Assembly: GCF_018143015.1 (NCBI RefSeq)
Contig: NC_054758.1
Location: 16,842,001 to 16,906,000 of the forward strand
DNA length: 64,000 nucleotides
Direction of reading: 5' to 3'
Source of the DNA: Lytechinus variegatus
Lineage: Eukaryota; Echinodermata; Echinoidea; Temnopleuroida; Toxopneustidae
Shown: positions 11,573-22,504 of the stretch, piece by piece
Numbering within the stretch: position 1 is the first letter of the stretch
How the letters are laid out: each line of letters starts with the position of its first letter
Program-made: the position numbers and the translations under genes
Notes under the pieces: generated by a model
Database searches by the model: none
Seen by the model: the letters and a program-made list of their open reading frames with translations, nothing else
What the model was told of the DNA's origin: nothing

Positions 11573-12102
11573 CATTGCAAAAACTCCGGTGTTGATTTAA
11601 CACCAGCCCAGAATCTATTATCTCCACACCAGAGAAGTATTGAAACAACACCGGTTTGGAATCAAACCGATGCTGTTTTTATTCTAATTGGTGTTGTATA
11701 AACACCTATCTGGTGTTAGACTAATATCCAAACTGGTGTTGTTTAACACTTCTTTGGTGCACTGTTAGAAAAAATAAAAGAAGTTCCTGCAGCAGAGTCT
11801 CGAGAACACCTGTAATCTTACCGAATTGCGTAATCTTACAGGAAATTGGTATTTGATGTATGGAATCTTACAAATTTCCTTGAATAAAACACCCTTTTCC
11901 CCTTTTTAAACAGACCTGTTCTGTTAAATTGCAGAAAAATTCTTGTTTTATGAATTTACAGAATGATTATTACGCAATTCGGTAAGATTACAGGTGTTCT
12001 CGAGACTCTGCTGCAGGAACTTCTTTTATTTTTTCTAACAGTGTGTGGACATATATATAGATTCCGGGCTGGTGTTTAATCAACACCAGAGTTTTTGCAG
12101 TG
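11573..12102. mobile_element. TA-flanked MITE ('GGTGTTGATTTAACACC' family), interrupted by another MITE
   Basis: The ends CATTGCAAAAACTCCGGTG and CAGAGTTTTTGCAGTG are inverted, with TA on both outer sides (11571-11572, 12103-12104). About 246 bp is its own sequence; the rest is the nested element at 11760-12043. Uninterrupted relatives lie at 15991-16221 and 38115-38345. Confidence 0.85.
11760..12043. mobile_element. MITE nested inside the 11573-12102 element, 284 bp
   Basis: It runs CACTGTTAGAAA...TTTCTAACAGTG with TG duplicated on both sides. The empty site is visible in the relative at 15991-16221 ('CTCTGGTGTGGAC'). Both ends carry GTTCCTGCAGCAGAGTCTCG-type sequence, so the inverted repeats are about 75 bp. 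Same family as 9568-9850. Confidence 0.85.
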
Positions 12103-12469
12103 TACCCCCTAAAAATTCAGCAAGTATATGCCACATCCGAGGTTACTGTGTGTCCATTAATTATACTTCGTGGTTGACAACTGGGCTTCGAACACAATGG
12201 CGACAACAATGCAACGCTATACATTTCATAATTTATTGACATCCAATCAAATTGCTAATTTTTGATGGATCAGGAATGGCATTTGACAATCCTCTAATAG
12301 TGGAAATTGAATCAACATTTTGTATGCGTTGGTAGATACCAGGCTTGCGTATATATCGTCAATTAAATTTTGCTGGAAATAATATATGGAGCTTAAATAT
12401 AATGCTGTATCATTCTGGCGACTAATAATGCGTCATTTTTCTCGCGAGTTTTAATAATGAAGTTGTATA
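12103..12469. other. Intergenic, no recognised feature
   Basis: Mixed-complexity DNA without coding signal. Confidence 0.35.
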
Positions 12470-13150
12470 TGGTATAGCTTGGATGTTCACAAATGCAGTA
12501 GATGGTATTTGAAGTTTATTTTAGTTGTATTTGTGTTATTTTGTGTGCTTTATCCATAGCTTGGACGTTATGAGATTCTGTAGATGGCAATCGAGTCTTT
12601 AAATACGCTGCTGAGTGGGGAAACCTTATTTTTCTTGGCTTCACAACACCGACCAAACGGAGCATGCAAGTTTCATTAATCATGTCTATATAAAATGGCA
12701 CCTTAATTATAATAGTTTCCAGTCTTGCGCGACGCCAAGAGGAAAGGATGTTTTGCGTTAGAATAAGACAAGAAATCCAGCATACATTGTCAATTAATTC
12801 TAATGCAAATACGGAGTTTTATCATTTTGAAGTCTATTAAGTTTGCTCGTAAGTTTGTTTCGGCCGTACATGTTGGACTTTCGCAGATGCATAGATGGTA
12901 TTCAAAGAGGGTTTTTTTAGTTGACCTTGTGTTATTTTTATGGTTTATCTATATTTCGGACATATACAGATGCAGTAGACGGAAATTGAGTCTTCAAGTT
13001 GCATTGGGGAAACCTTATTTTCAGTCTTGGCTTCCCAACATGTCGACCACGCAGATCAAGTTTCTTCGTCTTGACTATTTATAATAAATAGCCACCAGTC
13101 TTGTAAGAAGCAGAAGCCAAGAGAAAAGGATGTTTTTGTGAGAGAATAAC
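12470..13150. repeat. Diverged tandem duplication (~390-bp unit with ~85-bp sub-repeats)
   Basis: Phrases recur in order about 375-393 bp apart: 'GATGGTATT' at 12501 and 12894, 'GGGGAAACCTTATTTT' near 12616 and 13007, and 'CCAGTCTTG' with 'GCCAAGAG' and 'AAAGGATGTTTT' near 12720 and 13095. Inside each unit the 'TTGGA...GCAGTAGATGG' motif appears twice, about 85 bp apart. Copies differ at many positions, so it is old. Confidence 0.6.
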
Positions 13151-13349
13151 GACGAGATGATTCATTATCTATTTGAGAGCGGCCTGTTTTATTGTTGATT
13201 ACGACCCATTAAACAGATTAATGATCTATACGAGTGAAGAGATAAGGTAACTTGGAAGCTCGGTCCGGGTGCCTGGTAACGTAACGCTCTATGTGCGACC
13301 AGACGGAACGCTAGCTTTTTGGCAATTATTCTCTGATACTGTCGTCCTT
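13151..13349. other. Spacer between two tandem-repeat zones
   Basis: No coding signal and no repeat recognised. Confidence 0.3.
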
Positions 13350-13800
13350 TCGATACAAAGCACATTTTTGTGATAGCACAACGAGCTAGAAGTCTTGGTA
13401 TCACTGCGAAATTACTGGAGGCCGATATTCAATAGGAGATGATGATGATTTGTTTTTATTCACGTTGTGAACAATGCAGCCTTATGCATGCCGGATATAC
13501 TACAAATCACATAATTCTGTAATAGTACAACAAAGCTACAAGTATATACACTGCAAAATAAAGGGTGAGACGGAGATAATTATGATGATATGTTTTTATT
13601 TGTCTACTTGTGAATTGAAACTCTGGAACGATTACGACTATGATATCGACCGGGTATATGGAAAGCACTTTTTTGTGATAGTGCAATATGCTAGAAGTCT
13701 TACATTGTGAGATAATTGAGGAATGAGAAAGAGATGATTGCCTTTATTCGTCAACTTGTGCGAAACATAACCTCTGGAACAATGAAAATATTGGGCATCT
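13350..13800. repeat. Three diverged ~150-bp tandem units
   Basis: Units start near 13356, 13503 and 13661 with 'AAAGCAC.TTTTTGTGATAG' and related forms. They continue through 'AGCTAGAAGTCTT', a GATGATGATTTGTTTTTATT-like core and 'ACTTGTGAA...CTCTGGAAC'. They are clearly alignable but strongly diverged. Short ORFs in this zone are not conserved between units. Confidence 0.6.
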
Positions 13801-14020
13801 ACCAGTTCAAGTTGGATGATCATCATGTCATAATACACTTTGCTTGATATATAGGAACACAGATCCTTTCTTGATTTTGACTAATACACACCGGCAAGAA
13901 CAATAGACTAATGTGCATTATTTTCTATCCCATATAAATGGACGATTGTGAATCGTTACTTGATTCGTTTTGTGAAATCGTACGGACATCCTGGCAAACA
14001 GCGGGCATACCATAAATCCA

Positions 14021-14249
14021 CACTGTTAAAAATAATTGGAATAATGATGTTTACTATGTGAATCACACAGTAGTTGTTTAAACAGTTTAAACAAGTGTTT
14101 AAAATCTTAACAAAGTTTAAATTCAAATAATTAATTATCAATGGTTCAAGCATGGTTGTTTAAGATTTTAAACACTTGTTTAAACCGTTTAACATCTACT
14201 GTGCGATTCACATAATAAAACAGCGTTGTCTGAATTATTATTAACAGTG
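14021..14249. mobile_element. Foldback-like MITE, 229 bp, ~95-bp arms
   Basis: The ends CACTGTTAAAAATAATT and AATTATTATTAACAGTG are inverted, and homology of the arms continues through GTGAATC(A/G)CACAGTAG and GTTTAAACAAGTG to 'AAAATCTTAA', nearly the whole element. The flanking dinucleotides (CA, TA) do not match. Confidence 0.7.
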
Positions 14250-14595
14250 TATTGTTCTTTAAAATTTCATATTACCAGTACAAAAACGATGTGAATTAAA
14301 CGCGACGAACTCACAAAGACGACAGAGTTGCTTCTTGTCTACATGGATTTAAATATTCATCATGAACATTTTTACGGTATGCAGTCATCGTGACGACCAT
14401 TACGAGAAAGGAATATAATGTTCATTCGAGCCGCGGATCATACTATAATGCATTATGGTTGCCATGCAAATCGAGCATCGAGGAATGTCAGTACAGATAT
14501 CTACCTGATAAAGGAAATACGGATATATTTCTCCAACATTGACTTTGTGGTAAGTACCGTAATGTATTGTGCATGCATGGATGACGCCCAAAGGG
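14250..14595. other. Intergenic, no recognised feature
   Basis: No reliable coding signal. The short ORFs on both strands run into the adjacent C-run repeat. Confidence 0.35.
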
Positions 14596-14784
14596 GGGCA
14601 GGATCCAGGGGGACAGCCAGCCCGTGCATGCCCCCCCCCCCACTTCGCATCGAGAGTCATAATCAAAAGTTGAAATGTAAATAGTAAACATATCGTTTTT
14701 ACTCAAGTGTGCCCCCCCCCCCCTTATAAACTTTTTTTAGGGGGTGGGGATTGTCACCGTTGGAAAATCCTGCATCCACCCCTG
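14596..14784. mobile_element. C-run MITE related to 6605-6854 (approximate limits)
   Basis: It holds 'GGATCCAGGGG', a long C run after 'GTGCATG', another after 'CTCAAGTGTG', and ends 'GGAAAATCCTGCATCCACCC'. This is the same order of motifs as the element at 6605-6854. The left edge is uncertain. Confidence 0.5.
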
Positions 14785-15988
14785 GTATATATAATGATAA
14801 AACTATGTTTTCTTCGCGAAAACATCAACTCCACCTTTACGGTTGCCCCCCCCCCCCCTATAAACAAATCCAAAGAACTGCTCCTACTGTAATGTATATT
14901 CTTCTTAAACAGAGCCATTGATTGGCAGAGTATGAATTATTTGAGGAATACTTCCCCTACCGTATATTATTTTCAATGACAAAATAATCGTGATTGTCAT
15001 CAAAAGCAATTAAAGTGAACCATTGTGCTAGAACTGAATTTTATATTAAACATGTTAGATAATCTCGACTCCATTAATTAACTCATGACAAACGGGGCTT
15101 ATCTTTTTCGTTATTTGGAATTCCGACTTCAAATCTAGTAGCAGTTTCCTAAGAAAAAAAAACACACATTATGCTTGCATGGCTGTATGGAGCGCTGTCG
15201 CATATGACTTTATGAAATATACATAACTAAAATTCATGGCCGCTTGGATTCCTATCATACGTCCACTGTTCTCCAAGTTACCGTCCACTACATCGCTCCC
15301 TTCGAGAAACGTAAACTCCATTTTTTTTTACTAAAACGGCGCCGCGATCTTTTCATTCTGATTCAATAAAAATGCCCAGCAACCTCGGAATTCGTAGATA
15401 AAGATACATGCCTTTAAAATGCGCTCAGTACCCAGCGTATTGTGTATACTTGCTATTACCAAGGAGATTACAATTTTATCTTCTTCCTATATCGATAATG
15501 TGTACATATTTTCTTTCGTGTGACACATCTTTGGTTAGTTTGCGCTTTACTTTGTTAATCATAACGATGACTTAACTTGTATCGTTGGCTTGCAAAAGGC
15601 ACATGTCAGGGTTTGATATAACGTTTCAATAATAAAAGTGGATCACATGAATAAGACAATAACGGTCCACGCTATTGTGTATAATAAGTTAAAGTGTATA
15701 TTGCGTTACTGAGTCATGTATGAAAAAGAAAGACCACATTATAAAGTGTAAATTGATATGATATAAGCCTATTGAATGATTGTGACAGTACGAATATTCA
15801 ATAATAAAAAACGTATTGAACAACATTAGAAAATGCAAAATAGTAAGTTATTTGACAACTCAAATCCCTTCCTCACAATACTGAGGCTATGAAATATAAA
15901 TAATATAACACTTTAATAAATAATAATAATACATGTGCCTAAATACGGTTGAAGCATCTTTTCTATTTGTACAATGTAAATGAAATTA
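14785..15988. other. Intergenic upstream of gene 1; no clear feature
   Basis: AT-rich. It may hold the promoter and 5'UTR exon of the gene at 16357, but no TATA box or initiator could be chosen with confidence. Confidence 0.35.
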
Positions 15989-15990
15989 TA

Positions 15991-16221
15991 CACTGTAAAA
16001 ATTCCGGTGTTGATTTAACACCTGCTCGGAATGTATATCTGTCCACGCCAGAGAAGTATTGAAATAACACCAGTTTGGAATCAAACCGATGCTGTTTTAA
16101 TACTAATTGGTGTTCTATAAACACATAGACCAAAACAAAACTGATTTGTTAAACACTTCTCTGGTGTGGACAGATACAGATTCCGGGCTGGTTTTAAATC
16201 AACACCTGAGTTTTTGTAGTG
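15991..16221. mobile_element. TA-flanked MITE, 231 bp
   Basis: It runs CACTGTAAAAATTCCGGTG...TTTTTGTAGTG with TA on both sides (15989-15990, 16222-16223). It is the uninterrupted relative of 11573-12102. It ends only about 115 bp before the probable splice acceptor of gene 1. Confidence 0.85.
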
Positions 16222-16356
16222 TACTAACACAGGTATATAGGCATTCATTAATCATCATGTTCCCAGTGCATCGTAGGAAAGTGATATCACTATTCTGACA
16301 CTGCCTTTTTCCTTTCTGTTATTTCCATCGATTTCCAGAATTAATCAAGGTTCACA

Positions 16357-18117
16357 ATGACCCGGATACCCGAACTCGGCGCCACCCTCTCGGTCTCAAA
16401 ATTGGACACAGCGCTGAAGGAGAGGAAGTCTTTGGCTAGGAGAGGGCGCTACACGTCGCAAAGAAAGACCGAGAGATCATATGATACAAGTTGCCATAAC
16501 AAGACTGTTGATATTAACGACGGAGGTGGTGACGGACCGCTAAGCATTACTGATAATAGCGCATCTTCTGTTATAGCAAAAACGTCTTACGAGCAATTCA
16601 GAGATTTAAAGAAAAGGAGACTGAGGAATGAACAATCAAGCCCTGAGGATAAAGAAAGAAGTAAGAACTTCGGCATATCCTCTATCGCAACGAAGCTATC
16701 CCCACGTTTAGCGGGAAGCACTGAAAAACACCGAATACATTCCATTAAGAAGGCCGACCATGGAAGTGCGTTGTCTCCTGCCGAATCGGAAACGCAAGAG
16801 GACGAATTATGCACGGACATTGTCCATGGCAGTGATAATGAAGGTGAAAACGACGACAGTGATGATGACGATGCAGAGGATGATGGCGTTTGTGGCGCAG
16901 ACGGAAAGGCTGACGGCGATGGGAAAGTTATCGTTAAATCTGATAAAACAGTGAGGCCGTACTCAGACAGCCGAATATCGATATCGCAGTCACGGAAGGA
17001 TAGAGCCCGAAAAACAAGTCTCAGATCGGGGGAAATATCCCACCCATTTCACGATACGACTCCAATACCTCCAAATCACCAGGTGTCTCGCAACTCTTCA
17101 AGAGCATCAAGGACATATCCAGAGGAATTGGGATCACCAGTCGATGGAAGTAATGGATCCGAGAGCAACATACGACAAATCTGGAGGAAAGAGTTGGGTC
17201 TCGACGCCAGACCGCCCCGCAGACATTTCGCACCGAAAGAATACATCACAGGATTGGCGGTTGGTTACCCTGGCCAGAAGGCTGCACAGTCGCAGAAGAC
17301 GGTCACAACTACGGTAGTTCCCGCTAAACGCTCATTGAGTGAGATCCAGAAAAAGCGCAGGGTCCTTCCCCCAATAGACACTAAATCAAAATCAAAGGCA
17401 TGTCCCTGTGATCCCGAAAAACCACCTGCACCAAACCCAGTGAAGGACATCAACGCACTTGCTGCAGACCTTTGCAGAGGAGCCTCTTTAGAAACAGGCA
17501 ACCGTGAAGCCGAGGCGGTATACCGAACGTTCCGCGAAGCACGAAAGCATGCATTCTTCTTCGATCTCGACTCCGACGTCGGCAGTTCGAGATCAAAATA
17601 CCTCCGTCCCTGCACCGCTCCGCCAAACTCCGACGATGAAGAGGGGGATGGTGACGAAACTGTTCGAGAGGAATGGAATGATTCGTCGTATACGCGCATC
17701 GTGCGCATTTCCTCGCCTGAGAATGACGGCGAGACTGTCATCACCCATACGGTTGACGCGTCAAAGGTGTTTGACTTTGGAGGTCGTGTCATTCGGAAGA
17801 CGCAGATCGACGTGTTTCTACCATCCGAGCCACCAGATGATGGCATCGAAGGCGAGGGTGACGAAAAGGGCAGTAGCGAGAATGAGGACCGCGAAAACCA
17901 GGCAAATGGAACTGAGGAAAATGGCAATGGTTCAATCGAGCAAAAACGGAACAATATCAGAGAAGAAGGAAACAGAACAAATGAAAAACAACGTGAACAA
18001 ATTGACAATGATCAGAACTTTACTTCTTCCGAAGAGGACGACGAAGACTGTGAGGATACCGGTTCTGACGAAAGTTGTGACAGTGACGACGACGATGAAG
18101 ATGACGATGATTATTGA
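16357..18117 (+). CDS. Unrecognised 586-residue acidic, disordered protein (single coding exon)
   Basis: I do not recognise this protein. The ATG lies 18 bases after a good splice acceptor (pyrimidine-rich tract then CAG at 16336-16338), so a 5'UTR intron is likely and the ORF is complete in one exon. The product is mostly low-complexity and polar. It has a basic N-terminus (residues 1-45), basic clusters KKRRLR (85-90) and KKRR (332-335) that could act as nuclear signals, an Asp/Glu block (about 148-190), and another acidic, Asn-rich region from about 495. The last 30 residues are Asp/Glu/Ser and end DDDDEDDDDY. The most structured-looking parts are NIRQIWRKELGLDARPPRRH (271-290) with the following FAPKEYITGLAVGYPG, and EAEAVYRTFREARKHAFFFD (about 385-403). 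There is no signal peptide or membrane segment. The sustained open frame and CpG-rich, codon-like composition support a real gene; its function is unknown. Confidence 0.75.
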   Translation: MTRIPELGATLSVSKLDTALKERKSLARRGRYTSQRKTERSYDTSCHNKTVDINDGGGDGPLSITDNSASSVIAKTSYEQFRDLKKRRLRNEQSSPEDKERSKNFGISSIATKLSPRLAGSTEKHRIHSIKKADHGSALSPAESETQEDELCTDIVHGSDNEGENDDSDDDDAEDDGVCGADGKADGDGKVIVKSDKTVRPYSDSRISISQSRKDRARKTSLRSGEISHPFHDTTPIPPNHQVSRNSSRASRTYPEELGSPVDGSNGSESNIRQIWRKELGLDARPPRRHFAPKEYITGLAVGYPGQKAAQSQKTVTTTVVPAKRSLSEIQKKRRVLPPIDTKSKSKACPCDPEKPPAPNPVKDINALAADLCRGASLETGNREAEAVYRTFREARKHAFFFDLDSDVGSSRSKYLRPCTAPPNSDDEEGDGDETVREEWNDSSYTRIVRISSPENDGETVITHTVDASKVFDFGGRVIRKTQIDVFLPSEPPDDGIEGEGDEKGSSENEDRENQANGTEENGNGSIEQKRNNIREEGNRTNEKQREQIDNDQNFTSSEEDDEDCEDTGSDESCDSDDDDEDDDDY

Positions 18118-18407
18118 GAGGAATTGGCGAGACAACTTACAGCAGGACATAATGGTCCAATAGATAAAAACTGATAGGCTTCTTTGAAAGTGCAGGACAC
18201 TGTTTTTCATCATGATAAAAGTGTTACAAATATTTATTGAATAACTTATTCACATATTTACCTCAAATCTTACAAACTGAAACTTAAAGTATTTAACCAT
18301 CCTTGATCGACAAACTCATCCAGGATTTTTTTTTATACCTTTGAAGACTATGAATCATTTTGAGCACAGTGTTGACAGATGGGTCCCGTACTTAAAGATA
18401 TATACTA

Positions 18408-18413
18408 AATAAA
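18408..18413 (+). terminator. AATAAA polyadenylation signal candidate for gene 1
   Basis: This is a clear AATAAA on the coding strand after the stop codon, in AT-rich DNA. It would give a 3'UTR of roughly 300 bases. The match is to the hexamer only. Confidence 0.45.
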
Positions 18414-18471
18414 TGAGTATCTTTATTATTGTCTAGTCTTACAAAGAATTGTGATCGATCAGATCAACCTC

Positions 18472-18608
18472 GAGGACCCCTCGGTAGACCAGCAGCACCA
18501 TGATTGATGCTGCTGAGTAGGGCCATCCTCTCGTTTTCATATATGAATTCACATGTTTCATTTTATATATATTGTTGGTTTTGTTTTACGGAAATATATT
18601 CAATTCAA
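18472..18608 (+). mobile_element. 3' end of a non-LTR retroelement (stem-loop plus ATTCA tail)
   Basis: It starts GAGGACCCCTCGGTAGACC and holds the complementary octamers CAGCAGCA and TGCTGCTG, then GGGCCATCCTC, an AT-rich linker, and ends ATTCAATTCAA. A second copy, inverted and broken at nearly the same 5' point, is at 42690-42827. Common truncation and a short-repeat tail point to a LINE or SINE 3' end. Confidence 0.6.
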
Positions 18609-19816
18609 CCATTTGGAAATTCATCAATGCCATAGTTTCCCCTACAAGAAATTTGCAGCATGTCCTTTTGTTAAAAATGTAAGCAAAGTGGAATATACTG
18701 AATTGCCAATAAAACGATGAATTATGAATAGTCAGATGTAGAAAAAAATTCAAGAAACATGCATTATAAATGTTGGCACTACTGGCTTTCCATACTGTGG
18801 TTAATCGCCGTTCTTTGTAAGACGGGACTGTGGTGTTGGTTTGAATTATGTTTTGTTTTACCAGCATGCCAACCATAGCAACGAATAGGGACCGAAAATT
18901 TTGCGCGATTTGTTTCTTTATCAGCGCATTTGATTGGATCAAATAGATGCGGAGTGGGAGGAGCCGAAGATAACACGAAATGAGATAAAACGCAGATAAC
19001 ACGGTTTTTAGAATACCGCGATTTGGAGGTATGTTAGGGGCGTGTTAAATCATAGAGATAACACGATTTTTAACACGAAAGTTAACACGATTTTCAGAAT
19101 ACCGCCCCAGGTGCTGTGATATCAATAATGTGATTAGAAACATGTTTTTAAACCAAAAATTTTGTGTTTAGAGCTAGGGTTACTTTTGTTCCAGGCATTA
19201 ACTCGGCCCCGCAGAAAAAATTAGGTGCCGAGTTGTCCATCGTAAAACACAATCCTATCCTCATGGTAAGATTGATATTAAACATGTTGAAATACAAAGA
19301 ATGAACATGTTGAAAATATAGCAATTGCTTTTTATTGAATACAAACATTTTGTCAACAAAATAGCGATCCCATATTGGACAACTAATAGGCACCTAATTT
19401 TTCGGAGGGGTCGAGTTGACTTAAATGCCAAGTTTGATGGTACCCGGTATAAGGCAGACTGATTAATGCTCTCATGCCTATCAACACCGACACCGAACTT
19501 GAAATCACCTCATCGAAATTTGCAACAAAATATGCCAAAAAAAACAACTTTGTGCTGCCGGTGTCCCATCTAGCCTTTAATAATCTTGGAATAATTAAAA
19601 AACAAATCCTGATCACATGCAGTCATGTCGTGAATAAAAATGAATGAAAACTATTAAGACTCGTGTGTGATTTTGTGCATTTTTTCAGAATTATAGCATC
19701 AATGTCAGTCCAATTATGGGGCTGCATACAAATCCGCTCGTAATGCTACAAAATGACTAAACGATCGACTGAAATTTGTTATTAAGCGAAATGAGACATT
19801 CCAAAATATACTCCAA
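18609..19816. other. Intergenic; foldback remnant near 18990-19115
   Basis: 'GATAACACG.TTTT' and 'AGAATACCGC' occur in direct and inverted forms between 18990 and 19110, suggesting a decayed MITE. A fragment of the 26218-26466 family ('AACACCGACACCGAACTTGA') lies near 19480. No gene seen. Confidence 0.4.
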
Positions 19817-19881
19817 CACTCTTAAAAATACTGTCCACACAACAATCGGATAAAAAATTATCCAACTCTGGGTAGTTTTCA

Positions 19882-20292
19882 TTGGCGGCGGAAGCAAAAA
19901 AAAGTATCGGGGTCTACCTGAAATTTTGGTTACACTTCGTAATTCCGAAGGTTTGTAATTCCGAAACATGTAAATTGCCTACACCTCGATGTTCGTTAGT
20001 CCGAATACGAAATAAGGTTCGATAATCATTACGTTTTCGGAAAAACGAACCTTCGCAATTACGAACCTCATTTCGTTTTCGGATTAACGAACCTTTGGAA
20101 ATACGAACTTTCGGAATACCCGAACCTTCGAAATAACGAATGTATGCAGAAATTTTAGGATGGACAGAGGTAAAAAAAATTGACAAGCAAAAAAAAAAGG
20201 TTATCAACAAACAAATTTCGGGGGGCCGTCCCCCATCTCAAATTTAAGGGGGACAGGTCCCCCCCCCCTTCCCGCTTCAACCAATGCTGTGA
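19882..20292. mobile_element. Nested insertion, 411 bp, 8-bp duplication AGTTTTCA
   Basis: AGTTTTCA stands immediately outside both limits (19874-19881, 20293-20300), within the arms of the outer MITE. The inner ends ('ATTGGCGGCGGAAGC' and 'GCTTCAACCAAT') are partly inverted. The 8-bp duplication suggests a hAT-type event. It contains the TTCG foldback at 19930-20145. Confidence 0.7.
19930..20145. repeat. Foldback of short TTCG/CGAA sub-repeats
   Basis: Units such as 'TTCGTAATTCCGAAGG', 'TTCGTTAGTCCGAATACGAA' and 'CGAACCTTCG' alternate in both orientations over about 215 bp, so almost any part can pair with another. It lies inside the nested insertion. Confidence 0.7.
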
Positions 20293-20516
20293 AGTTTTCA
20301 CCCAAATCAAACATTATTGGTTTAAAACTACCCAGAATTTGATAGTGTTAGCCAATAATGTGTGGATAGTATGTTGCCCAACATTTTTAAGAGTGAAGTG
20401 CTTATTAAAATGGGATTGAAAACCATGTAAATCTACAGTTTTGACAAAGATAAAAACTGCATTCAACCGTTTGTCATCATCGTAAATTTTGGTATACAAA
20501 AATTATATATCAACGT

Positions 20517-21028
20517 AAAGTTCAAGTTCACCCCAGGAAAATCAAAATAGGATGTAAAATAAGAAAATTATGGCATTTTAAAGTTTTGCTTATTTTGCAA
20601 AACAGGGATGTGCACAACTCAATGAGAGAGTCGATAATATCCCCTACTTACTATTTCTTTTGTCATTTATCGTTTGAATTGTACAATATTCAAATTTTAC
20701 CTACCCTGACTGAACAATATATGTTGAGCAATGGTAATGATAATCAGGGATTAACAAACCTTTGTTTCGCAGGATAAAGAGGAGAAAAATAGAATATTTC
20801 ATATAATAACTTACATAAGAAATAGTGATTGGGTCACCTCATCAGTCACCTCATTTGCATACTGACCAGGATGTACATGTAAGTCTTGTGTGAAATTAAG
20901 CGAAACTTCAAAATGTCATAACTTTTTTTCTACATCCGATTTTCATGAAATTTTCATGTTATGTTATGCCCATTGAATTTTTCTCTTTTTATTCAATTAA
21001 ATTTTGTTGGGGAGGACATTTCCTTTAA
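20517..21028. mobile_element. MITE of the TTAA family (decayed copy)
   Basis: It starts near 'AAAGTTCAAGTTCACCCC' and ends 'GGGGAGGACATTTCCTTTAA', with inner paired phrases 'TAGGATGTAAAATAAGAAA' and 'TACATCCGATTTTCATGAAA' as in 8180-8783. The left TTAA is no longer clear. Confidence 0.6.
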
Positions 21029-22272
21029 GATGCTGAGAACTAAAATAATAAAAAAATCCGATAAATTACTGAAATATATGGGGTTTTTCAGTTATTAATA
21101 AATCGTTAATAACTTTTACCAACAACTTTGTTGATAACAAACCAAACCTGTTTTCCTCCAATCATCACGATCATTGATTTCCTTTTTTTATTTTTATTTT
21201 TTTTTATTTCGCTTACAAGGTTCTAGAGTACCTCTACAAGGTTCGTGGTAATCGCGCCACCACTCGGCTTAATGAGTATAGTGGGCGAGAAAATCGATAT
21301 GAAAAAGAGCCTCGGACGAAAATGAATAAAGTGAGATAACATTTACAAGATAATTTTGATTGGCGCATGTATTTTTTTTAATAAGATAAGAGCGCAATAA
21401 AAAAACAACATCAATTATCAAGAAAGAGAGAGACGTATTTTGAATATTCAACGAAAGAGGAGATCAAAATGTTTACAATAAAAAAAACAATGGGAGTATC
21501 GAAATCATCAAAGAACCCCCCCCCCCGGAGAGGGGGAGAGGGAGAGAGAGATGGGGGGAGGGAAGAGAGAGAGAGTAATTCAGAAAAGAAACAGACCCGA
21601 AGAATGATAAGGTTCCTGCTGTAATATCAGACTTAAATGGATGCAGCTGAAGGAAACAGAAAATAAAATTTAGGAGAAAATGTGTAGGGAAGTGGTGGAG
21701 TAATAGGGGATATTGCCAAGCTGGCAATGGGTGGGGGAGTATGTTGACTCTAATAAGCCATATCGTAAGTGGACGAAAGTTTAATTATAAACGGTCTAAT
21801 GCATGGCCAGCACGGGGCTGCAAAACCTTGCGTTCAATTGCAAATCGCTTATAAGTCCCAAACCCGGGCATGATGGGTTGCAATTAACCCAAGTTGAAAT
21901 TGTACGAAAATCAACCAAAGAACGACTTATAATAAAAAGACTTTCGCATCTTCCAACCAACCCTAAAATTATAAGAGAACATCTACCTCGCCATCTCTCT
22001 AACATAATGCTCACTACCCCCCCCCCTCTCTCTCTCTCTCTCTGTAATTTTCCATGCAATAGCATTCTTTCCGCAATCTTGAAAACTAATTAGTTTATCG
22101 CAAATATTTAGAAAAAATAGGGAAAAGGCTTGTACGCCAATTTTTCAATGACAAAATAATACAAACAGAATGCGTGTTTTTTCAACAAGTTTAACATTGT
22201 TTTGATTGTCATACATCTGCATTTGAATTTATTAGAAAATAATTAAATTCACAATTTCCTCTTTATATATAG
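21029..22272. other. Intergenic; purine-rich patch at 21470-21600
   Basis: Contains C and G runs and (GA)n near 21520-21580, and a C run followed by (CT)n near 22020. No coding evidence. Confidence 0.4.
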
Positions 22273-22390
22273 GTCAAGTCCACCACAACAAAAATGAGCC
22301 TATTTGAATAAATAATGAAAAAAATGTATAAGGATAGCACTAAAAATTTTAACAAAAATCGGTTGTAAATTTCACAAGATTGTGATATTT
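22273..22390. mobile_element. Fragment of a TTAA-family MITE arm
   Basis: 'AGGTCAAGTCCACC' followed by 'AACAAAAATCGGTTGTAAA' matches one arm of the 8180-8783 family. The other arm is missing here. Confidence 0.45.
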
Positions 22391-22504
22391 ATATGGGAGG
22401 TATTGAAATTTAGTCATAATTTTTTTTGGATTTCATTTCACGAACTAGAAAATAATTCATTTCTAAAGATTCCAAATTAAAGAATCTTTCCACTAATACA
22501 CAAG

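Larger units (their letters stand above)
19817..20395. mobile_element. MITE (CACTCTTAAAAAT ends) carrying a nested element
   Basis: The ends CACTCTTAAAAAT and ATTTTTAAGAGTG are perfect inverted repeats flanked by AA on each side. 'CTGGGTAGTTTT' and 'AAAACTACCCAG' pair further in. The middle is occupied by the insertion at 19882-20292. Confidence 0.75.

Noticed and set aside
17265-18008. 247-residue minus-strand ORF and other frames over gene 1
   Set aside because: Antisense shadow of the 586-residue frame; Ser/Phe composition mirrors its acidic codons.
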